Positions 31,639 to 37,964 of a stretch of 37,964 nucleotides of DNA are shown piece by piece. A program made the position numbers and the translations under genes. The DNA is from Akkermansia muciniphila (lineage in GTDB: Bacteria > Verrucomicrobiota > Verrucomicrobiia > Limisphaerales > UBA9464). The DNA lies in contig CAMDJH010000025.1 of assembly GCA_945900455.1 (NCBI GenBank), positions 1-37,964 of the forward strand, read 5' to 3'. Within the stretch, counting starts at the first letter, position 1; each line of letters starts with the position of its first letter. A model generated the notes under the pieces. That model saw only the letters and a program-made list of their open reading frames with translations. It was not told where the DNA came from and did not search any database.

Positions 31639-34548
31639 ATGAATGCGGAGATTCCAACTTCGACCCGACCCGCAGGGACGCTGGTGAATTCTCTCTCAGT
31701 TCCGCAGTCAACCATCACTCGCTTTTCGACGCCCGATGCCAAGATCGCACTCTTCGCATCCCTCTTTCGCGGGCGTGAGGACGTCTATCCGCGGAGGTTC
31801 GTGAGTCGGAAGACGGGCCGTGGCGGGTATGCTCCCGCGTGTGCCAACGAATGGGTTCGTGGCCTTTGCGAAAAGCCGAAAATTAAATGCGCCGATTGCC
31901 CCAACCGACGGTTCCTGCCGATTACCGCTGAAGTGATCCGTTGGCATCTCTCGGGCCGCGATGCCTGTGGCCACGATTTTGTGATGGGAGTCTATCCGAT
32001 GCTGCTCGACGAGACGTGCCATTTTCTTGCAGCCGATTTCGACAAAGAAAGCTGGGCGGACGACACGGCGGCATTTGTTGAAACGTGTTCCCGTCTTGAA
32101 ATCCCAGTCGCCCTGGAACGTTCGAGATCCGGCAAGGGTGCCCATGTCTGGTTGTTTTTCACCGAAGCAATTCCCGCCGTTCTCGCCCGAAAACTCGGTA
32201 CCCATCTGCTCACCGAAACGTTGGAACGACGGCCCGATCTCGGGTTTCGATCCTACGACCGCCTTTTTCCCAATCAAGACACATTGCCAAGAGGCGGATT
32301 TGGGAACCTGATTGCCCTGCCCCTTCAACGGGCGGCGCGGGAGAATGAGAACAGCGTGTTTGTCGATTCTGAGCTCCGCCCGTACGATGATCAGTGGGCA
32401 TTTCTTGCGTCGTTGAAGCGACTCCCGCCGAGCGAAGTTGGAGCCCGCGTACGAGATGCCGAGGGGCGGGGACGGATCGTTGGCGTGCGAACGGTCGCTG
32501 CCGAGGACGAGGATTCCGTTCCCTGGCAGAACCCACCGTCACGCTGGATCCACGAGTCAGCCATCGATGGCCCGCTTCCGGGTACACTGCCCTTGGTGCT
32601 GTCCGATCAGATCTATGTGCCAAAGGAAGCGCTCCCTCCCGCGTTGCGGAATAGGTTAGTGCGGCTGGCGGCATTTCAAAATCCTGAGTTCTACCGTGCG
32701 CAGTCCATGCGGTTGCCCACCTACGACAAACCACGGATCATCGGATGTGCCGAGGATTTTCCATTATATATCGGACTACCCCGGGGTTGCTTGGATGAAT
32801 TGCGGGAGACCCTCGGGAAACTTGGCATCCGGACCGAAATTCGAGATGAGCGCTGCGGCGATGTCCCGTTGGAGACCCGATTTCGGGGTGAGCTACGGCC
32901 GGAACAACGGGCGGCGGTTGAGGCTATGATGCGTTTTGATATAGGAACGCTGTCCGCAACAACGGCGTTCGGAAAGACGGTTGTCGCCGCATGGCTCATC
33001 GCCCAACGCGCCGTCAACACGCTCGTCCTCGTGCATCGGGAACAATTGATGGAACAATGGATTGAACGGCTGGAATCCTTTCTGGAACTTTCCCCGAAAA
33101 CCGTCGGCCGACTCGGCGGCGGCCGGCGGAAACTCGGTGGCAAACTCGACGTCGCTCTCGTGCAAAGTCTCGTCCGAAACGGGGCCGTGGATGAGCGCGT
33201 CGCCGAGTACGGCCACCTCGTCGTCGATGAATGTCATCACCTATCCGCGAGCAGCTTTGAACGAGTGGCTCGCCGCGCCCGAGCCCGTTACGTCACGGGC
33301 CTCTCCGCGACGTTGGTTCGAAAGGACGGACATCAGCCCATCATCTTCATGCAATGCGGCCCGATACGTCATCGGGTCGATGCCAAAAGCCAGGCTGCCT
33401 CCCGACCCTTTTCCCATCATGTGCTTGTGCGGCCCACGGGATTCCGAACGGCACGTTCGCCGGACAACGATCAACGAATCGAGTATCAGGACTTGTGCGA
33501 CGAGCTCATGGAGAATCCGGCAAGAAATCGAATGCTTTGTGACGACGTGGTCCAATCTGTTGCGGAGGGGCGATCCCCTTTGGTGCTGACCGAGCGGACG
33601 GTTCATTTGGAGAATGTAGCGGAGCAACTTCGCCGCCGAGCGATGCGAGTAATTGCGCTGCAGGGCGGCATGGGCAAGAAAGAGCTTCGGGACGCGACGG
33701 CTGGGATTCGCGAGGCGGATGGCGCGGGCAAGCGGGTGATTGTGGCCACGGGTAAGTTTGTGGGCGAGGGATTTGACGATCCGCGGCTGGACACCTTGTT
33801 TCTCGCAATGCCCGTATCCTGGAGGGGAACGATTGCTCAATACGTCGGCCGTCTCCACCGCCTCCATGAAGGCAAGTGTGAAGTTCGCGTATACGATTAT
33901 GCCGACTTGGACATCCCGATGTTGAGCCGGATGTTTGACCGGCGGTGCCAGGGTTATGCGGCTGTGGGATACTCCATCTTACTTCCGGCGAGTGCCATGC
34001 CCGGGTGGCCGACGGATGTCCCTTTGCCGATCCATCCAGAATGGAAGCGGGAATATTCGGCGAGCATTCAACGGTTGATTCGTGACGGGGTCGATTCCCA
34101 CCTGGCGAATCTCTTCGTAATGGCGTTGGAACAATCTTCGGATCGGGACCATACCGATCGGCCGCGCAGTGCTTCCGAAGCATTTCTCAAGCAGCGACTC
34201 GACACTCTAAACGCGACGGCCGGCCGGTTCCGACTCAATCAGCATCTGCCGATTCCCTTTGATGGCTTCGGTCGAATGGAGGTCGATTTCCTCGATGCCG
34301 AGGCGAAATTGGTGATCGAACTGGACGGAGACCAGCATCTTGCCGACGCCGAGGCGTATCGGACGGACCGTCGCAAGGATGCATTACTGCAGGAGCACGG
34401 CTACTACGTGCTCCGGTTTCTTGCGCGGGATCTCGCGAGTCAACTTGATCGGGTGCTGGACAATATTCTTCGCGCCATGGCTCATCGACAACGGATCCGT
34501 TCTCACTTTTTGTCCCACAACGCCAGCGGGTGGCCTTCGGGGTATTGA
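31639..34548 (+). CDS. TOTE-type single-chain primase-helicase-nuclease
   Basis: From the ATG at 31639 the protein has 969 residues. Residues ~30-235 match the TOTE conflict-system primase domain (archaeo-eukaryotic primase fold). A Cys cluster ('[12 protein letters not shown]', '[10 protein letters not shown]') precedes the '[10 protein letters not shown]' metal motif and '[16 protein letters not shown]'. An SF2 helicase follows: '[14 protein letters not shown]' (Walker A, unusual Ala-Phe), '[10 protein letters not shown]', '[12 protein letters not shown]' and '[14 protein letters not shown]'. The C-terminus (~840-940) is a DUF559/Vsr-like nuclease ('[20 protein letters not shown]', then '[16 protein letters not shown]'). 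The track's upstream start lies inside the previous gene. It is predicted to be a genome-defence or conflict protein acting on DNA; the target is unknown. The 3' end overlaps the convergent prepilin gene by 46 bp. Confidence 0.88.
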   Translation: MNAEIPTSTRPAGTLVNSLSVPQSTITRFSTPDAKIALFASLFRGREDVYPRRFVSRKTGRGGYAPACANEWVRGLCEKPKIKCADCPNRRFLPITAEVIRWHLSGRDACGHDFVMGVYPMLLDETCHFLAADFDKESWADDTAAFVETCSRLEIPVALERSRSGKGAHVWLFFTEAIPAVLARKLGTHLLTETLERRPDLGFRSYDRLFPNQDTLPRGGFGNLIALPLQRAARENENSVFVDSELRPYDDQWAFLASLKRLPPSEVGARVRDAEGRGRIVGVRTVAAEDEDSVPWQNPPSRWIHESAIDGPLPGTLPLVLSDQIYVPKEALPPALRNRLVRLAAFQNPEFYRAQSMRLPTYDKPRIIGCAEDFPLYIGLPRGCLDELRETLGKLGIRTEIRDERCGDVPLETRFRGELRPEQRAAVEAMMRFDIGTLSATTAFGKTVVAAWLIAQRAVNTLVLVHREQLMEQWIERLESFLELSPKTVGRLGGGRRKLGGKLDVALVQSLVRNGAVDERVAEYGHLVVDECHHLSASSFERVARRARARYVTGLSATLVRKDGHQPIIFMQCGPIRHRVDAKSQAASRPFSHHVLVRPTGFRTARSPDNDQRIEYQDLCDELMENPARNRMLCDDVVQSVAEGRSPLVLTERTVHLENVAEQLRRRAMRVIALQGGMGKKELRDATAGIREADGAGKRVIVATGKFVGEGFDDPRLDTLFLAMPVSWRGTIAQYVGRLHRLHEGKCEVRVYDYADLDIPMLSRMFDRRCQGYAAVGYSILLPASAMPGWPTDVPLPIHPEWKREYSASIQRLIRDGVDSHLANLFVMALEQSSDRDHTDRPRSASEAFLKQRLDTLNATAGRFRLNQHLPIPFDGFGRMEVDFLDAEAKLVIELDGDQHLADAEAYRTDRRKDALLQEHGYYVLRFLARDLASQLDRVLDNILRAMAHRQRIRSHFLSHNASGWPSGY

Positions 34549-35252
34549 AAACCAATGGTACTGGTTCGCACCGCCTCGGCATGACCGTCGACGTGCGCTA
34601 CGTTCGCCCGGCCGTTGTGGCGATTGAAGACGCGAATCGGATCCGAGGTGTAGTACGGCTCGTTGTTCGGGGTACGAAAAAGAATATTTACCAAGCTATT
34701 CGTGGGCAGCCACTTGTCGGGATCGCGCTCCCTCGGATTACGAATCACCTGGGCGTCACCGAAAACAACGGTGGCAGACGGCTGCCGGACCTGGGTCTCC
34801 AGTACGCTTGGCAGGGTCTGGAGGAACTGCCCTAGTTCGGGGTGATTCATGCCGATCCCAAACGCATTGCTGGTGGTCAGGCTGGGGCAATTGTGAATCT
34901 TGATGTTCTTGCCTCCCATCGAAGCCGCCAGCAAATCCGGCCACCAGGTTACGCTGCTGGGCACGATAGCGCCTGTCGGCGCCGCGCCGTCCCGGGCCAG
35001 TTGCACAAAAACGTCGTTGTGCTCGTCGGTGTAGATTTTGAACGCGAGCCCGATCTGGCGCATGTTGCTCAGGCAACTGATGGACTTCGCCTTTTCCTTT
35101 GCCCTCCCGAGGGCTGGGAGGAGCATCCCGGCGAGAATGGCAATGATGGCAATGACCACCAGCAATTCGATCAATGTGAAAGCCAGGCTCGACTCAGAGC
35201 GCCGGCCGAGCACGGCGCGATGGGTCCTGTTTTTGGAAATGCCGGAGGTCAT
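34503..35252 (-). CDS. prepilin-type protein with H-X9-DG tail, second copy
   Basis: The protein has 249 residues from the ATG at 35252; the track's start adds 27 hydrophobic residues unlike a prepilin leader. It has the leader '[20 protein letters not shown]' and then '[20 protein letters not shown]'. The H-X9-DG motif is '[12 protein letters not shown]'. It is a paralogue of the gene at 28518-29309; the two are nearly identical only across the leader, and the globular parts diverge. It probably sits in the inner membrane after prepilin peptidase cleavage. Its 3' end overlaps the convergent helicase gene by 46 bp, so transcripts of the two must overlap. Confidence 0.88.
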   Translation of the reverse strand: MTSGISKNRTHRAVLGRRSESSLAFTLIELLVVIAIIAILAGMLLPALGRAKEKAKSISCLSNMRQIGLAFKIYTDEHNDVFVQLARDGAAPTGAIVPSSVTWWPDLLAASMGGKNIKIHNCPSLTTSNAFGIGMNHPELGQFLQTLPSVLETQVRQPSATVVFGDAQVIRNPRERDPDKWLPTNSLVNILFRTPNNEPYYTSDPIRVFNRHNGRANVAHVDGHAEAVRTSTIGFQYPEGHPLALWDKK

Positions 35253-35434
35253 AGAGGCAGAGGAGTCACCGGATATGGACAGGCATATCGAAAAAAGAAT
35301 AGCGAACGATGTTCCGTGGGCTGGTAGCGTCATTCGTTGAAATGTCGGTCAGTATCTGTTTTTGATGCCACAGTTATTTTCAAGATTGGTTGCGGTTGGG
35401 TTTGCCATCAGAGTTGTCGAGAAAGTTATTGCGA

Positions 35435-36532
35435 ATGATCACCGTAAAATTGAATTCACAACTCGAGACGTTGCCCGTCTACACGCCTGGGCGCCCGATT
35501 GAAGAAGTGGCCCGGGAACATGGACTGGATCCCACCACAGTCATAAAGTTGGCTTCGAACGAAAACCCACTGGGCCCTTCCCCCAAGGCCCTCGTTGCGA
35601 TGGAGCAAGTTCTGCGAAATCTTCATCTCTATCCAGACGGCAGTGCCTTCTTTCTGAAGAAGAAACTGGCGGATCACCTGGGTGTTGAGCCGGATCAGTT
35701 GATCCTGGGCAACGGCTCCAACGAAATCATCGAGTTTGTCGGCCATGCCCTCCTCGGGTCGGACGCCGACGTGGTGGTCTCGCAGTATTGCTTCGCCGTA
35801 TATCCAATCGTTACCGCACTTTTTGGGGCCCGGCTGATCGCGGTTCCCGCTCGGAACCTAAGCCATGACATCCCTGCGATGATCCGGGCGATCACACCGA
35901 AGACGCGAGCGATCTTCGTGGCGAACCCGAACAATCCGACGGGCACCTTGGTTTCGCGTGAGGACATCAGCCGGCTGCTCGCCGAGGTTCCGCCCGGCGT
36001 ACTAATCGTGCTGGACGAGGCCTACGTCGAGTTCCTGGACGACCCGGTGGATTGCCTTGCCTTGGTGCGAAACCGTGCCACGCCAAATCTTCTTCTGATG
36101 CGGACATTTTCTAAGGTGTATGGGCTGGCCGGGCTGCGACTCGGGTACGGCATTGGCAATCCGGAACTCATTGCCGGTTTTGAGAAGGTGCGCCAGCCGT
36201 TTAACATCAACGCCGTTGCCCAGGCCGGCGCTTTCGCCGCGTTGGACGACGTGGAACATTTGAGAAAGACCCGCGAAAACAACCGGCGTGGCGTGGAGTT
36301 CTATCAATCGAACTTTGGGCACCTAGAGCTCGATTTCGTGCCATCTGCGGCGAACTTCGTACTGGTGAAAGTCGGGGATGGTTTGAGCATTTTCACCGAA
36401 TTGCAGAAGCGCGGGATCATCACCCGTCCGATGGGCGGCTACCAACTACCAGCGTGGCTCCGTATTTCCGTGGGGACGCCGGCGGAAAATGAGCGTTGCC
36501 TTAAGGCTCTTCGGGAGATTCTGGGGCAATAG
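35435..36532 (+). CDS. hisC: histidinol-phosphate aminotransferase
   Basis: A class I/II PLP aminotransferase of 365 residues that converts imidazole-acetol phosphate to histidinol phosphate in histidine synthesis. Family landmarks are 'VIKLASNENPLGPSPKAL', 'NLHLYPDGSAFFLKKKLA', 'ILGNGSNEIIEF', 'FVANPNNPTGT', 'IVLDEAYVEF' and 'MRTFSKVYGLAGLRLGYG' with the PLP Lys near residue 227. The ATG at 35435 has 'gagaaag' about 9 nt upstream and fits the family start better than the track's 35390. No other his genes are nearby. Some HisC proteins also accept aromatic substrates. The 3' end overlaps the convergent pseudouridine synthase gene by 32 bp. Confidence 0.92.
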   Translation: MITVKLNSQLETLPVYTPGRPIEEVAREHGLDPTTVIKLASNENPLGPSPKALVAMEQVLRNLHLYPDGSAFFLKKKLADHLGVEPDQLILGNGSNEIIEFVGHALLGSDADVVVSQYCFAVYPIVTALFGARLIAVPARNLSHDIPAMIRAITPKTRAIFVANPNNPTGTLVSREDISRLLAEVPPGVLIVLDEAYVEFLDDPVDCLALVRNRATPNLLLMRTFSKVYGLAGLRLGYGIGNPELIAGFEKVRQPFNINAVAQAGAFAALDDVEHLRKTRENNRRGVEFYQSNFGHLELDFVPSAANFVLVKVGDGLSIFTELQKRGIITRPMGGYQLPAWLRISVGTPAENERCLKALREILGQ

Positions 36533-37373
36533 AATCTGAGGACGGCGATGGGGATGCCGGCAAGGCCCTTCCAGGCGCGTGACGTCGAAGGAACTTCAGC
36601 GCCACGTTCAGGTCCTTGGGGGATTCCGCTACAATGGTTACCGGTGACCGCGTTGCCGGATGCAGCAACTCCAGGCGCTCGAGGTGGAGGGCGAGCGTGG
36701 GAGTTAGAGGCCGCTCTTCCCGATTTCGCTTGAGACGGTAATCGGACTTGAGGGTCGAGAGGTAGAGGCGCGAGTCACCGTAAACCAGATCGCCGTAAAT
36801 GGGGTGACCGGCAAACTTCAGGTGAACGCGGACTTGGTGAGTCCTTTCCGTGAGCGGCCGGCATTCGATGAGGGTGCTGCCTACGAACCGTTCCACAACG
36901 CGAAACCGGGTGACGGATTTTTTCCCAGCCCGTGTCCAGCACATCCGCCCCGGTTGGTTCAGATCGGGTGCCAGCTTGATGTCGACGACAAATTCGGTTT
37001 CCGCAGGTTCGCCACGCACCAACGCGAGATACACTCGGTCGGGCTTTTCCGCTCCGAACTCGTTAGCGACTGCCACCAGCGACGCTTTGTCGCGAGCCAT
37101 CAATAGCACGCCCGTGGCATCCGAGTCGAGTCGGTGGGTATGTGCCAGGTAGGTTAAGCCGCGAGCGGTGGCCCAGGGAACACCCCGCTGGATGCCTTGA
37201 TGAATCAGGGGCATCAGGCTCGGTCGCCCGGGATCGTTACGATCCGGAGAGGTCAGCAAGGATGCAGGCTTATCGATCGCCAGCAACTGGGCATCCTCGT
37301 AAATGACCGGAATCTCCCAGAATTCCCGGGTCAACGGGGACGAAAGCTTTAGAGGGGGCAGCGCTGATTTCAT
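36501..37373 (-). CDS. RluA-family pseudouridine synthase
   Basis: The protein has 290 residues from the ATG at 37373; a GTG at 37406 would add 11. The catalytic motif is 'HTHRLDSDATGVLLMA', in which the Asp after HRL is the nucleophile; the family's usual 'HRLDKDTSG' is altered to 'DSDATG'. Other landmarks are 'VIYEDAQLLAIDKPASLL', 'YLALVRGEP', 'CRPLTERTHQVRVHLKFAGH' and 'PIYGDLVYG'. It isomerises uridine in rRNA or tRNA. There is no N-terminal S4 domain, so it is closer to RluA/TruC-like short forms. The proline/serine-rich C-terminal tail is not conserved. It overlaps hisC tail to tail. Confidence 0.9.
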   Translation of the reverse strand: MKSALPPLKLSSPLTREFWEIPVIYEDAQLLAIDKPASLLTSPDRNDPGRPSLMPLIHQGIQRGVPWATARGLTYLAHTHRLDSDATGVLLMARDKASLVAVANEFGAEKPDRVYLALVRGEPAETEFVVDIKLAPDLNQPGRMCWTRAGKKSVTRFRVVERFVGSTLIECRPLTERTHQVRVHLKFAGHPIYGDLVYGDSRLYLSTLKSDYRLKRNREERPLTPTLALHLERLELLHPATRSPVTIVAESPKDLNVALKFLRRHAPGRALPASPSPSSDSIAPESPEEP

Positions 37374-37533
37374 AGAGCCGTCACAAACATCAATCTCCGG
37401 AGACACGACGCGAGGGTTGATCGCGCACCCTGTCTGGGGACCTTCGATTCTCCCTCGCTTGGGTGCGGTCCGGTCTCGGGAGCGTCAGGACCTTCCGTGT
37501 CGATCTACCCGCAAACCCGTGCACCAGGACAAA

Positions 37534-37964
37534 TTAGGGAATGGTCATCGCACCCGCCCCGGATTTCTGCTTGGCCTGGGCGCGGCTGGCTAGACCCGAG
37601 CGCTCAAACTCCCGGTTGAACCATTCCCCAAAGCTTTGGGATTCACTATGGCGGCGCTGATCTTCGAGGAATTTGGGCATTTCCGCCTTCAATTTATCCT
37701 CACTCACCGGCCGGCGTTCCTTTAGAAAAACCACCATGCCACCTTCGCGAGTCGGAATAAAATCGCTCACATCACCTGGTTTCAATCCAAAGGCTGCATT
37801 TTTCAGCGAGCCTAAATCCACGCGGCCCTGCAAGGCATCAAGCGACTGGGTACTGATGGCGATCGGCGGGAGCTCGATCGCTTCAAGTTGCTCTTGCTTC
37901 GCAATCGATTCAAAAGACTTGCCCTGCGCGATCGAATTGGTGGCAGCCGCATGAAACGCCATTC
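37534..37964 (-). CDS. C-terminal part of a PpiC/SurA-like peptidyl-prolyl isomerase, cut by window edge
   Basis: About 142 residues are visible and the frame is open to the window end, so the ATG at 37962 need not be the start. 'FGLKPGDVSDFIPTREGGMVVFLKER' is the typical end of a parvulin-type or SurA/PpiD chaperone, and the following 'LEDQRRHSESQSFGEWFNREF' matches their C-terminal helix. The visible start ('AAATNSIAQGKSFESIAKQE') fits the helix before it. It is probably a periplasmic or membrane-anchored foldase; the N-terminal anchor cannot be seen. A 160-nt gap without a recognisable gene separates it from the pseudouridine synthase. Confidence 0.8.
   Translation of the reverse strand, partial: MAFHAAATNSIAQGKSFESIAKQEQLEAIELPPIAISTQSLDALQGRVDLGSLKNAAFGLKPGDVSDFIPTREGGMVVFLKERRPVSEDKLKAEMPKFLEDQRRHSESQSFGEWFNREFERSGLASRAQAKQKSGAGAMTIP

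Overview
The window looks like chromosomal DNA from a member of the Verrucomicrobiota, or a close relative in the PVC group. The signs are high GC and a DUF1553/DUF1501 gene pair with a Tat signal. There are also two orphan prepilin-type proteins with [18 protein letters not shown] leaders and H-X9-DG tails, a 'FATTHWTVIL'-type sigma factor, and BamB-like propellers beginning WPxFRGP. No phage, transposase, integrase or CRISPR array is visible. The assignment is inferred from gene families; no rRNA is present to confirm it. || Layout. 1-2.9 kb (+): partial LamG/DUF1553 protein and DUF1501 protein, overlapping by ATGA. 2.9-4.6 kb (-): peptide chain release factor 3. 5.0-7.7 kb (-): two tandem paralogous PQQ-like beta-propeller exported proteins. 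7.9-9.0 kb (+): a truncated DUF2652 remnant overlapping a bile-acid:Na+ symporter-family transporter. 9.0-20.5 kb (-): a long co-directional gene series. In transcription order it is a TolC-like outer-membrane protein, a small HlyD-like adaptor, a GAF-GAF-TM-HlyD protein, a PqqD-like/M50 protease/HlyD fusion, a shortened SecA-like ATPase, an unlisted 55-residue ORF, a membrane-anchored sulfotransferase and a class III aminotransferase. Next come a repeat-rich gap and tRNA-His(GTG). 21.0-22.0 kb (-): RlmM-like rRNA 2'-O-methyltransferase. 22.3-25.6 kb (+): M16 zinc protease and a non-catalytic M16 partner. 25.6-28.5 kb (+): sigma factor, one-TM small protein, and a multipass GT39-like membrane protein. 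28.5-29.3 kb (-): prepilin-type protein. 29.4-34.5 kb (+): exported trypsin/DUF1080-like/SirB1 fusion, followed 10 nt later by a single-chain TOTE-type primase-helicase-nuclease. 34.5-35.3 kb (-): second prepilin-type protein. 35.4-36.5 kb (+): HisC. 36.5-38 kb (-): RluA-family pseudouridine synthase and the C-terminal end of a PpiC/SurA-like foldase. || The most interesting part is the 10.5-20.5 kb operon. It has the periplasmic and outer-membrane parts of a tripartite exporter but no RND permease, MFS permease or ABC ATPase. In their place are a SecA-derived motor lacking the C-terminal third, and an M50 intramembrane protease fused to a PqqD-like peptide-binding fold and to a HlyD domain. 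GAF domains sit on the cytoplasmic side of a second adaptor. This could be an unusual export machine for a protein or processed peptide, with the sulfotransferase and aminotransferase as tailoring or lipid/glycan-modifying enzymes. The cargo is unknown. || Two repeat families stand out: a 28-nt dispersed element (26/28 identical) at 2.88 and 22.05 kb, and two inverted-repeat-bounded modules sharing a 'ccatgaaccg' terminus just upstream of the export operon.
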